Assembly: GCA_029884425.1 (NCBI GenBank) | Contig: JAOUHV010000031.1 | Location: forward strand, 1 to 35,756 | From: Gammaproteobacteria bacterium | Lineage (GTDB): Bacteria > Pseudomonadota > Gammaproteobacteria > S012-40 | Length of the DNA: 35,756 nt | Direction of reading: 5' to 3' | Shown here: one piece after another, positions 1 through 8,900 of the stretch | Layout: every line of letters begins with the position of its first letter | How positions within the stretch are numbered: position 1 is the first letter of the stretch | Position numbers and translations under genes: made by a program | The notes under the pieces: generated by a model | The model's input: the letters and a program-made list of their open reading frames with translations, nothing else | Told to the model about the DNA's origin: nothing | Database searches by the model: none

Positions 1-1647
1 ACATTCGCCTCTCAGACTGAACCGGCGGTAAGTCACTTCAATCCCATTGAACCGTTTAATACGGGTCTGTACGTCATCCGTGAACAGGATAAAACCCAGG
101 TCAATCCTGGCGATGCGTTGCAATACCGCATTACCGTGGAAAACACCACCAACCTGGCGATAAACAACATCCAGCTCAGCGAGCTGCTACCAGCGGGATT
201 TCACTACGAAACGGCCTCAGCAAAATTCAATGGCAACCTGATTGTTCCTGATATTTCCAGCAACGGTCGTCAGCTTCATTTCAATCTGGGGACACTAGCT
301 GAAAAAACTCAAGCGCATATCGATTACGTTGTTTCCATTGGCGCCATACACAGCGGAAACTATCTCAGCCAAAGCCAAGCTACAGGCAACAGTGGCAGCA
401 TTCAATCCAATATTTCCAAATTGAATGTCACGCTGATTGATGAACTCATGATGGACAAAGCCGTCATTATCGGCCAGGTACACGTACAGGGCAGCAACAC
501 GTCAAAAGATACCACTGCAACACTCAAAGGCATTCGTTTTTACATGGAAGACGGCCGTTATGCATTAACGGACGACAAAGGTTTTTTCCATTTCGATCAC
601 GTCACACCAGGCAGCCACGTTGTACAACTGGACACAACAACATTACCCGCAGGCTACTCCCTGGTAACGGATGACCTAACCACTCGCCACACAGGCAATG
701 CCGAATCAGAATTGATCGACCTGCAAGAAGGAACGATATGGCGAACCGACTTCAGCATACAGAAAATTCATGACTCAGCATTACCTCAGGAGAAATTAAA
801 AATAACGGAGACTGTCACCGCTGACACCTTCAATCATTCGTGGTTGGCTGATAAAAATGATCAACCTGAATGGTTATTTCCCATACTCAATACTCTGCCC
901 GCAGCGCCTGGCATCGATGTTGTCATCAAACATGGCACTCAACAAACTGTCACTCTCACGCTCAATGGCAAACAGGTTTCAGCGAACAATATTGTCAGCA
1001 CCATCTCAAACAACAACGGCGCTACCATTACCCGCTGGCAAGGAATCAATCTGGCTGATGGCAGCAACACACTGCAAGCCATCATTTACCAGAATGATCG
1101 TGAAATTTCGCGATTAAATTTGATCACCCATCTCTCAACCGCAGCAACCCAAGCCCGCGTGATCAAGGAAAAATCCACGCTATTGGCCGATGGTATAACT
1201 CAACCGGTTATCGCAATTCGGTTGACAGACAAAGACGGCTTTCCCGTGCGTCCAGGCAGCAGCGGGGACTATCGACTGGGCCAACCCTATCTGCCGGTAC
1301 GTGACGACCTGGAATCGCTGGCCAACATGCCTGGCTCTCCCAGCGTACGAGACAAATACACCGTCGGTGACGACGGCATTGCCTACATCAAACTGCAACC
1401 CACCACCCATGCCGAAAATGTGAATATCTCGCTCATGCTGGCCAACAACCAGGCAACGCTCGTGGAAGCAAAACTGCACAGTGTCCCTCGCGAATGGATT
1501 ATTGTCGGCCTCAGCGAAGGTAGTGCAGGCTACCACCAGATTCAACGTCATGTTGAGCCACTGAATGGATCATCATCCGAACACGACCTCTACAGTGATG
1601 GTCGTGTTGCCTTTTCGCTCGAGGAAAAATCAAGGGTGAATGGCTGA
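1..1647 (+). CDS. Surface/outer-membrane protein, N-terminal part (5'-truncated, frameshifted)
   Basis: The frame is open from the first base of the window, so the true start lies upstream. The first internal start-like codon is a TTG at 118. The early part (to about residue 145 from base 1) resembles a DUF11-type beta-sandwich, with phrases such as VENTTNLAINNIQLSELLPAG. It is followed by a Cna-B/SdrD-like fold (GIRFYMEDGRYALTDDKGFF). Further Ig-like beta-rich segments follow. The stop at 1645 is premature: the next frame continues the same protein (KIKGEWLMTMAYDS) into a beta-barrel domain. In related long proteins these parts are one polypeptide spanning periplasm and outer membrane. The exact role is unknown; adhesion or surface display is an inference. 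No signal peptide is visible because the 5' end is missing. Confidence 0.75.
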   Translation, partial: TFASQTEPAVSHFNPIEPFNTGLYVIREQDKTQVNPGDALQYRITVENTTNLAINNIQLSELLPAGFHYETASAKFNGNLIVPDISSNGRQLHFNLGTLAEKTQAHIDYVVSIGAIHSGNYLSQSQATGNSGSIQSNISKLNVTLIDELMMDKAVIIGQVHVQGSNTSKDTTATLKGIRFYMEDGRYALTDDKGFFHFDHVTPGSHVVQLDTTTLPAGYSLVTDDLTTRHTGNAESELIDLQEGTIWRTDFSIQKIHDSALPQEKLKITETVTADTFNHSWLADKNDQPEWLFPILNTLPAAPGIDVVIKHGTQQTVTLTLNGKQVSANNIVSTISNNNGATITRWQGINLADGSNTLQAIIYQNDREISRLNLITHLSTAATQARVIKEKSTLLADGITQPVIAIRLTDKDGFPVRPGSSGDYRLGQPYLPVRDDLESLANMPGSPSVRDKYTVGDDGIAYIKLQPTTHAENVNISLMLANNQATLVEAKLHSVPREWIIVGLSEGSAGYHQIQRHVEPLNGSSSEHDLYSDGRVAFSLEEKSRVNG

Positions 1648-1650
1648 TGA
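1620..1650 (+). other. Frameshift junction joining two halves of one gene
   Basis: Reading frame 1 ends EEKSRVNG-stop, while the frame used downstream reads KIKGEWLMTMAYDS just before and across the ATG at 1647. Adding one A to the run of five A's at 1625-1629 would fuse the frames without loss (EEKIKGEWLM). This is either a one-base deletion in the cell, a homopolymer sequencing error, or, less likely, ribosomal slippage at GAA-AAA. Confidence 0.8.
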
Positions 1651-3938
1651 CCATGGCTTATGACAGCAACAAACAATCGATCAATACCACAACCAACAAC
1701 CTGTTTCAGGAGTTCAATCCAAGCAGCTATTACACCATCTATGGTGACAGCGCCTACAACGGCCACGATGCGCCTAGCAGCGATAAAATTTATCTAAAAC
1801 TGGAAAAAGAAGACTATTACGTCCTGTTTGGCGATTACAACACCGGCATGAACAAAACAGAACTCACCAAATACGATCGCACGTTTACTGGCATCAAATC
1901 CCGTTACCAACGCGACGGCGTCGACATCATTGTGTTTAGCAGCGACACCGATCAGATATTTTTAAAACAACAAATTCGTGGTGAGGGTCACAGCGGCCCC
2001 TATCGCTTACAAGGAAAAAATATTGCTCTTAACAGCGAGCGTATCACCCTGGAAGTACGCGACCGCTACCGCAGCGAAATCGTGTTGGAAACCCACACAC
2101 TGACGCGTTACGCCGACTATGACATCAACTACATGGATGGTACGCTTACTTTCCGTGAGCCCGTGTTCAGCGTCAATCCAGATCTCAATCCACAATTCAT
2201 CATTGTCCGCTACGAATCCATTGATAGCAGCCAAGGCGGAAATATCACTGGTGGCCGTAGCGAAAAACAAGTCAGTGACAACACCCGAATCGGTATCAGC
2301 TTCGTCAATGAAGATTACGTCGGCGAAAAATCAACGCTTTATGGCGTGGACATCCAACAACGCATCAGCGAAAACACCCGCCTGCGACTGGAGTCAGCCA
2401 ATATTTACAGTGAAGAAATTTTTATGTCGCGAAATAAGGATGCTGCAAACTACGTTGAGTTAAATCATCAAAGCAGCCGCTGGAATATCCGCACTTACGC
2501 TCGCACCCAAGACGATGGCTTTGGCCTGGGACAGGCCGATATCAGCGAAAATGCCACTAAAAAAGCGGGCATCGACAGCAATTATCGCGCGACAGAAAGA
2601 ATCAACATCAACACCCAGGCAAATTATCAACAACTCACTCTCTCCCAGGCAGAGCGTTCATTGATCCAAACCGAAGGACAATACCGCTTCACCGGTGGTC
2701 ATGCCAGTCTGGGCGCGCGCGCAGTTCAGGAATTACCCGCCGACGGCCAGGTGCTGGACACACAGCAAATCACCTCGGGTATTCGCAAAGAATTATTCGA
2801 CAATAAAATCGCCGTCAAACTTAACCACGATCACAATCTGGGTGACAACAACATCGACTATCCGAACAAAACAGTGAGCGGCATTGATTACAATTTCAGC
2901 CGAACCACCACCTTGTTCGTTGAACATGAACTGGCTGACAGCGAGCTTCGCAGCACCCAAAGCACCTTGATCGGTGTCAAAACCTCACCATGGAAAGGCG
3001 GCGAAATTTACACTGGCATTCGCCAGCGTCAGGACAACACCAACGAGTCCACCACCGCCAACGCGGCACTCAAACAAAAAATTGTACTCACCAATGCACT
3101 CAGCATCAGCTTTGGTATGGAACAATCCAAACTCGTGAGTCAGCACACTGCCGAGCCTATCAATCCCAATGCACCTTACGCAGTGGGTGGCAGCGAAGAA
3201 TTTACTGCCGTATCCGCCGGTATGACATACGCACCCGGTGGCTGGACATGGTCCGGTCGCGGTGAAGCACGGGTTGCCAGCAGTGAATATCGAGCCTTGC
3301 TGCAAAGCTCGCTGAAAACCGCCATCGGCAGCGACCTGACCTTGCTCACCGGTTTGCGCAGCAACTATGCCCAGCAACGACTCATTCGCAGCCATCAAAC
3401 TGATCATGACCTCAGCCTGGGTCTGGCATATCGTCCCATCAACAGCCGCTGGACCGTGTTTGACAAACTGGCATTGCGCATTGAAGAAAATCGCGGCGAG
3501 TTTGACACCGAAGAACAGCGCATTGTTAATTTGCTCAGCCTGAACTATCGCCAGCGTCCTTGGCAAGTCAGCATGCAGTATGGCGCGAAAACCGTTGGCC
3601 ACACCATCGGCTCACTCAGCTACGATAATGTTGTTGAATTGATCGGCAGTGAATTGCGCCGAGACATTAATCCTCGCTGGGATATCGGCGTGCATGGTCG
3701 AGTGTTGCGCGCCAGCCTGCAGCAACAGCAAGACTACAACCACGGCTTTTCCGTGGGACATACTTTCGACAAATACATCTGGCTTAGCACCGGCTACAAT
3801 TTCAGTGGTTTTGTGGACAAGGATTACTCGCGAAACAACGTCACTCGCGCCGGCCCCTACATCCAGTTCCGCATGAATTTTGATCAACACAGTGTTCGCC
3901 AACTTTTCCAGTCCGAACCCGACAGTGATCGTCAGTAA
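1647..3938 (+). CDS. Outer-membrane beta-barrel half of the surface protein
   Basis: This is the 763-codon continuation of the upstream frame. Its ATG at 1647 overlaps the upstream stop, but homology-like text runs upstream of that ATG, so it is probably not a natural start. The first about 190 residues contain a conserved-looking block (YYTIYGDS, YYVLFGDYNTG, DYDINYMDGTLTFREPV) that commonly precedes the barrel in DUF11/SdrD-type long proteins. The rest shows alternating beta-strands with many aromatic and Asn/Gln/Ser residues, typical of a porin-like barrel. It ends in a plausible last strand (GPYIQFRMNF) followed by an 18-residue tail. If translation depends on the frameshift, the barrel would lack its own signal peptide and not reach the outer membrane. 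Confidence 0.75.
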   Translation: MTMAYDSNKQSINTTTNNLFQEFNPSSYYTIYGDSAYNGHDAPSSDKIYLKLEKEDYYVLFGDYNTGMNKTELTKYDRTFTGIKSRYQRDGVDIIVFSSDTDQIFLKQQIRGEGHSGPYRLQGKNIALNSERITLEVRDRYRSEIVLETHTLTRYADYDINYMDGTLTFREPVFSVNPDLNPQFIIVRYESIDSSQGGNITGGRSEKQVSDNTRIGISFVNEDYVGEKSTLYGVDIQQRISENTRLRLESANIYSEEIFMSRNKDAANYVELNHQSSRWNIRTYARTQDDGFGLGQADISENATKKAGIDSNYRATERININTQANYQQLTLSQAERSLIQTEGQYRFTGGHASLGARAVQELPADGQVLDTQQITSGIRKELFDNKIAVKLNHDHNLGDNNIDYPNKTVSGIDYNFSRTTTLFVEHELADSELRSTQSTLIGVKTSPWKGGEIYTGIRQRQDNTNESTTANAALKQKIVLTNALSISFGMEQSKLVSQHTAEPINPNAPYAVGGSEEFTAVSAGMTYAPGGWTWSGRGEARVASSEYRALLQSSLKTAIGSDLTLLTGLRSNYAQQRLIRSHQTDHDLSLGLAYRPINSRWTVFDKLALRIEENRGEFDTEEQRIVNLLSLNYRQRPWQVSMQYGAKTVGHTIGSLSYDNVVELIGSELRRDINPRWDIGVHGRVLRASLQQQQDYNHGFSVGHTFDKYIWLSTGYNFSGFVDKDYSRNNVTRAGPYIQFRMNFDQHSVRQLFQSEPDSDRQ

Positions 3939-3950
3939 CATTCGCTACAG

Positions 3951-3966
3951 GCAAAATTTATTTTGC
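3951..3966. terminator. Weak hairpin between convergent genes
   Basis: A 6-bp inverted repeat (GCAAAA / TTTTGC) with a 4-base loop lies between the barrel gene and the convergent isomerase gene. It is A+T-rich and short, so it is only a candidate bidirectional terminator. Confidence 0.3.
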
Positions 3967-3971
3967 TCGCG

Positions 3972-4319
3972 TTATTCATTCAATGAATGCTTGGCATAAC
4001 TGCTCGCATCCATGTCGATCACTTCCACCGTTGTCACCACCGCGCCAGGCAAATGAATTTTCAACGCCGCCAGCACTGCCGAGCTTAACTGTTTTTTCTG
4101 CTCGGCATTACGCCCCGGCTTGATGCGCAACTGGGCATGAACAAAACCCTGCGCTTCGCCCCCCACCAGATAATGAGCCACCGGCCAGGCGCGCACCTTG
4201 ATGTGACCAGGTTTGAACAGGGCCGTGGCCTGCACCGCGTCATGTACCGCTGACAACATCGGCCGGATTTGTGCCTCGGGCAGCAATCCCTGGGCATATT
4301 CAACAATCACATGGGGCAT
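3972..4319 (-). CDS. 5-carboxymethyl-2-hydroxymuconate isomerase family protein (tautomerase superfamily)
   Basis: A 115-residue protein beginning MPHVIVEYAQ. In the CHMI/4-oxalocrotonate tautomerase superfamily the proline after the initiator Met is the catalytic base. This favours the ATG at 4319 over the GTG two codons upstream. The length and the beta-alpha-beta pattern (HAQLRIKPGRNAEQKKQLSS) fit the CHMI family, which isomerises homoprotocatechuate-pathway intermediates. No other gene of that pathway is nearby, so the physiological substrate is unknown and a promiscuous tautomerase is possible. It is divergent from rlmG with 118 bp between them. Confidence 0.75.
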   Translation of the reverse strand: MPHVIVEYAQGLLPEAQIRPMLSAVHDAVQATALFKPGHIKVRAWPVAHYLVGGEAQGFVHAQLRIKPGRNAEQKKQLSSAVLAALKIHLPGAVVTTVEVIDMDASSYAKHSLNE

Positions 4320-4381
4320 ACGCACACTCGTCTATGATCAAAACGCCAGTGTAGCCAAAAATCCACCGACTCGGCCAACCT

Positions 4382-4410
4382 TTGGCGACACCGGCAAATT
4401 GGCTTACACT
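4382..4410 (+). promoter_or_regulatory. Candidate sigma-70 promoter of rlmG
   Basis: TTGGCG at 4382-4387 and TACACT at 4405-4410 are separated by exactly 17 bases. The pair lies 27 bases upstream of the rlmG ATG in the divergent intergenic region. It is identified by pattern only. Confidence 0.45.
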
Positions 4411-4437
4411 ACGCGCAGTTTTCACCGGACCCCGATC

Positions 4438-5571
4438 ATGTCGACATTGTGCGTGCCTCAAGGCGATTTTGCTCTGCAGCGTTTTCCGCATCACCCCAAG
4501 GACAACTTGCGCGCCTGGGATGCGGCCGACGAATACCTGTTGCAACAAATCGCCGATGAAAACCGGCTGCGCGACGGTGTCCGAATCCTGATTCTCAACG
4601 ACAGTTTCGGAGCCTTAGCCGTTGCCCTGTCCCACTGGCAGCCAACCATCCAGTCCGATTCGTGGCTGGCTCATGCAGGCATACGCGATAACCTGCAACT
4701 CAACGGGCTGGCCGCTGAGGGTGTGCGATTGCATCACAGCCTGGCGCAGCTGGGTGGCCCGTTTGATCTGGTGCTGATGAAGCTGCCGCACAATCAATCC
4801 ATGCTGGAAGACCAACTGCATAGGCTGCGCGATGTGGTCAGTGCGGAAACGCGCATCATCGCTGCGGACATGGCCAAGCAAATTCACACGTCGACGCTGC
4901 AGTTGTTTGAAAAAATTCTCGGCCCAACCCGTACCTCGCTGGCGCGCAAAAAAGCACGGCTGATTTTCTGTGAGAAAGACGAATCATTGCAGCCCGGCCC
5001 AAATCCCTACCCAAAAAGCTACCTGCTGGATGGAACCAGACACCTGATTTTGAATCACTCCGGAGTATTCTCGCGGGAGAAACTCGACATCGGCAGCCGT
5101 TTTTTTCTTGAGCACCTGCCTGTCATGCCGGAAGCAAAACACATTGTCGATCTGGGTTGCGGCAACGGCGTAGTCGGTCTGATGGCGGCAGAAAAAAATC
5201 CGCAGGCGAATCTGATTTTCAGCGACGAATCATGGATGGCGATGGCTTCGGCGCGCGCCAATTTCGAAACGGCCTTTGCAGGTAAACGGCAGGCCGAGTA
5301 TCGCTGGACCGATTGCCTGAGCGGCGTGGCGGAGAACAGCGTGGATTTGGTGCTCAACAATCCCCCCTTCCACCAGCAAACCGTGGTCGGCGACTTCATC
5401 GCCAAACGCATGTTTCGCGATGCCAGGCAGGCATTGCGTCCCGGCGGTCAGTTATGGGTGATTGGCAACCGCCATCTGGGCTATCACGTGATACTGAAAA
5501 AACTGTTCGGCAACGTCCACACCGTCGCCAGCAATCCCAAATTTGTCATTCTGCAGGCAAGCAAACCTTAA
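4438..5571 (+). CDS. rlmG: 23S rRNA (guanine-1835-N2)-methyltransferase
   Basis: A 377-residue protein, almost the length of E. coli RlmG. The N-terminal half is the catalytically inactive methyltransferase-like domain (LQRFPHHPKDNLRAWDAADE, ILNDSFGAL). The C-terminal half carries the SAM-binding motif DLGCGNGVVGLMA and the NNPPF motif, which contacts the target guanine in N2-guanine methyltransferases. The start is the ATG at 4438: an in-frame extension upstream would run through the promoter and the divergent gene. RlmG methylates G1835 in domain IV of 23S rRNA. The RsmC paralogue (16S G1207) has the same architecture, but the N-terminal sequence reads closer to RlmG. The 3' end overlaps the convergent GIY-YIG gene by 26 bp. 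Confidence 0.9.
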   Translation: MSTLCVPQGDFALQRFPHHPKDNLRAWDAADEYLLQQIADENRLRDGVRILILNDSFGALAVALSHWQPTIQSDSWLAHAGIRDNLQLNGLAAEGVRLHHSLAQLGGPFDLVLMKLPHNQSMLEDQLHRLRDVVSAETRIIAADMAKQIHTSTLQLFEKILGPTRTSLARKKARLIFCEKDESLQPGPNPYPKSYLLDGTRHLILNHSGVFSREKLDIGSRFFLEHLPVMPEAKHIVDLGCGNGVVGLMAAEKNPQANLIFSDESWMAMASARANFETAFAGKRQAEYRWTDCLSGVAENSVDLVLNNPPFHQQTVVGDFIAKRMFRDARQALRPGGQLWVIGNRHLGYHVILKKLFGNVHTVASNPKFVILQASKP

Positions 5572-5809
5572 TCAACCGTTCCTTGGCTGGCCGACTCAGC
5601 CGCTTGATCTGTGCCTCACGGATACTGGCGGCAGAGCGATCTGCACATGCCTCGTGGTACACCAGCGCCACTGGCCGACGACTGCGGGTATAACGCGCGC
5701 CCAACGCGCTGTCGTTGTGTTCCTGCAACCGACGCTGCAGATCGGTGGTAATGCCGGTGTACAGACTCTGATCCGCACAGCGCACCATGTACACGAACCA
5801 ATCGCTCAT
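5546..5809 (-). CDS. GIY-YIG nuclease-superfamily protein (UPF0213/YhbQ-like)
   Basis: An 87-residue protein beginning MSDWFVYMVRCADQSLYTGIT. The ATG at 5809 is chosen because it has a GGGAGAG-type ribosome site just upstream and matches where this family begins. The GIY-YIG core is visible as VYMVRC...LYTGITTDLQRRLQEHN, with Arg and His at the expected positions and a later conserved Glu in REAQIKRL. These small stand-alone domains are thought to be DNA/RNA-processing nucleases, but their role is poorly known. It converges on rlmG with overlapping 3' ends. Its upstream region is abruptly replaced by an IS256-family transposase remnant, so its original promoter may have been lost. Confidence 0.85.
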   Translation of the reverse strand: MSDWFVYMVRCADQSLYTGITTDLQRRLQEHNDSALGARYTRSRRPVALVYHEACADRSAASIREAQIKRLSRPAKERLIKVCLPAE

Positions 5810-5840
5810 CTGCTCTCCCGCCCAAAACCGACAGTCTGCC

Positions 5841-5915
5841 ACGCCGCGCCACTGGAAAACGGCCTTGAATCGATTGATGATCGAGTTCGAAGACCGCTTG
5901 AAGGATGTCGTTTAA
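5841..5915 (+). pseudogene. C-terminal fragment of an IS256/Mutator-family transposase
   Basis: A short open frame ends PRHWKTALNRLMIEFEDRL and stops with TAA at 5913. The W-K-x-A-L-N-x-x-x-I-x-F-x-x-R pattern is the usual extreme C-terminus of IS256-family transposases. It is followed at the expected distance by an IS256-type end. Everything upstream of about 5841 in this frame belongs to the GIY-YIG region, so only about 25 codons remain. Identification rests on pattern recognition of a short stretch plus the adjacent terminal repeat. Confidence 0.6.
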
Positions 5916-5923
5916 TTCCAGCA

Positions 5924-5948
5924 GTTACACAGAATTATTTACAGGGTC
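5924..5948 (+). repeat. Right terminal inverted repeat of an IS256-family remnant
   Basis: GTTACACAGAATTATTTACA followed by GGGTC resembles the right end of IS256-family elements. Its reverse complement shares AATTCTGTGT, at the same distance (12 bases) from the outer tip, with the element end at 35684. The two aligned ends match at about 17 of 25 positions, so they belong to related but not identical elements. The outer tip lies 32 bp from the stop codon of the SIR2 gene. Confidence 0.6.
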
Positions 5949-5980
5949 GGGGAAAAGGATCCAAACTCCCCATTGCCCCC

Positions 5981-8900
5981 TCAGATAATCCCCAACCCTT
6001 GAGCAGTCCCCTGCAACTCGGCCCATACATCAGGATCAACCTTGTCTTCAGGGAGCCTTTGAATCACTTTATCAAACCCGTAGTAAACGTATTTAGGGCT
6101 GCCTGTCTTCATCAATAATACAAGGAGTTTCGCGACGTCATTTGGATAGCGCTCATCTAAATTTTCCTTCATCAAATCGTGTCCAACTGACAGGTGTTCA
6201 AAAGGGGACAACGGCAATTTTCCAGCAATACGCACTGCTTCGGGGAAAATCGCTTTCAGCCGTAATGGCCACTCCAGCATCACGTTGACTTCGCCACTCG
6301 TTAGCGCTTTCGGTATACCGTGGATACGACCCTCCCAGTAGCTTTTCAACCACTTTCCCCACAGTTCTGCTTGCTGTTCTTCGTTCAACCCTCTAAGTAA
6401 ATGGCCGACATGTCGGGCAAAGTTTCGCCAGTCTTCCTCTTCGCCCCCCTTATAGAAGGCTGGAATAGCCTCTTTCAGCGGATCGTCCAAGTAAAAAATA
6501 ACCAGTACAGCGAAAAACTCTGCAAAGCGATCTCTGTAGCTAGCGAGTTCAGTATTGAGACAAGCTGCAGCCTTAAGGAAGAGCGGATGAAGAACATCGA
6601 ATACCCTTTGGTTCAGACGGCCCCAACTCAGAAAACCATCCCAACTCTGCTGCATCCGCAAAGAATTGTTGTCTCTATCAAAACAAGGCAATAACTCTCT
6701 TTCCGTCCACGCATGATCAATCGACAGAAAGTATGAAAACTGACTTGCTATAACTGTTAGGGCGACTCCACTTGCTGGAGTATGCTCGTGAAGGACCCGT
6801 TCTAAAATCTTCGAGTATTGATCAGGTAATGATTCCGGCTTCTCCTTCTGGGCTTTCCACCATAGGCTAAGCCCGTGCACCCAAAATTCGGCCAAAATGC
6901 CGGCAGGGCTATTGATCGCGAAAAGTAACCAATCATCTTTTTCCTCGGGATATTCCTCAACACTCACATGAGGCCAGAGCAACATTGCGACTTCGTGTGC
7001 TTGGTTCAAATAACCCACAGCATTCAGCTTTCCGTCACCTTCGACCAACGCATATAAACATCGGGAAATATCGTAAGAGAAGCGAGGAAAAAGCCTTTCA
7101 TCGGCCAGCCAATGCAACGAATCTGCGCGATAATCTTGATTGTCAGGCCAATCTTTCCATGCATCAATCAAAGCCCCCCACAGATCAGACTGCCATTCAT
7201 CTTTATCAGCAAGCTCTTTTGCTAGAGAAGTACCCCATGGTGGGTTGTTTTTCACCGCTTCAGACAGCGTCTGACACATACCTCTTCTGTCTGGGCCTCG
7301 AAACTCATTCCCCTTAAAAGAAAGTAATTGTTCAAACCATTCAGACGCAGAACGCGCAAGGAGTTCATTTACTGACCACGGACTGACTGGACCAACCCAT
7401 TCTCCACCTGATTTCCAATACGTAAAATCCTGATGCTCACTAGGTTGCAGATCAGGAAATTTTTCAGCAAGAGCGTTTAACTCATTTTCTAGAAGCTCGC
7501 ATTCTGGGTCGGCTTTTCGAAGCCAATCAAGCCAATTGAACTTCACATACGCAGCCCGTTCTTCTAGGGCCCCTGTTTCAGGATTGGGCCATTCATATGC
7601 TAGAACTTCTTTGACAAGGCGCCCACGGGAATCTGCATCGAGTTTCGGGTAAATCAATCCCATCAACCGGAATATTTCATGGTGTGATGGCACTTCATGA
7701 AGATTCATTTCATTCAGAAAAATATCTAGTTTTGCCTCAGCATCGATATCTCCTCTTTCTGCAAGAAAGTGAACGCAAAGCCTACGAAATAAAGGAACCT
7801 CTGAATTACAGTGTTTCAGGAAAAAGCTGTGCGCGTAGAGAAGTTTCGTTTCTCCCAAGCTTTCCAAACAGTCACGAGCTACATTGATCAACACATCTTC
7901 AGCATCTTGAATGCGGTCTTGCTCATGAGGCTCAATAGCTGACCTTCCATAAGACATGCGATCCCAGTTCTCATCAGACTTCCCCCATAGCCACAAAATG
8001 CGATGAATCCGTTCGATCTGATAAACAGACTTGTCAAGCAACGAAATAGCAACTTCATGGAGAATGGGTTTGAGATGTTTTTCGTAGAACTCATTTAAGC
8101 ACCAATGATCCCCATTTATTTTGTACTCAATATCAAGCTTTAACGTCTCATTGCTGATTTCTTCATCCTCATGCCAGTTGAACTCCTTTTTTACCTTTAA
8201 CCGACATTCAACAAGTTTGATAAACAATTCGATTAGGCACTTAGAATTGCCCGCTTCAGAACAGCGTTCCCCCAATAGACCAATTACGAAATCATCCGAA
8301 ACAGTCGGATAGGCAGACAAGAGCACTGAAACCCATTTAGCTAGAGTTTCGGGAGAAAAATGATCAGACGATTGCTTATCCATCCCAATCTCTTGACCCA
8401 AAATCCACCAAAAGTAGTTATTGACCTTCAGGCCGTGATTGGCAATAACTAGTATCAACTCATTAGGAAACTGGTACGCATAATTTTTTGCCAGCCAGTT
8501 TGCCAATACTTGGTCTCTCTCATTGAGTTTGCCGTCAAGGAATAGGTTATCCAGCACTCCCCGGCTATCTAGCCAACTCAACCAGTCCTTATCGGATGCA
8601 GTGTTAGTGAAAAATCGAACTTTCTTTTCGTCAGACAATGCATCGAGAATTTGGTGTTCACTCTCCTCATCTTGCGGAGGCTTTACAGCTGCTAACCCAG
8701 TTAACTCGCGTTTCCAATCCAGCATTGTCCGAGATAAATAGTTAGCCAGCTGTTCAATGCCGCTACAGAGCACTGTATAATCGCGTTTGCCGGGTTTTGG
8801 GAACGAAATAGGCTCAATGCCACGTGCCAGCCACTCTCCCTGTTCAACATCCTCACCGATTAGCGTAAATCGCTGGCCGACAGTGCTTTCAGGTAGGGCG

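Noticed and set aside
1620-1650. Programmed -1 ribosomal frameshifting as the main explanation for the split gene.
   Set aside because: GAA-AAA-T is not a good two-tRNA slippery heptamer (P-site Glu tRNA would mispair), and I see no downstream stimulatory hairpin. A homopolymer deletion or read error is simpler.
2985-3602. 205-codon minus-strand frame opposite the beta-barrel gene.
   Set aside because: The plus-strand barrel frame has clear strand periodicity and a terminal beta-strand signature; the antisense frame has none.
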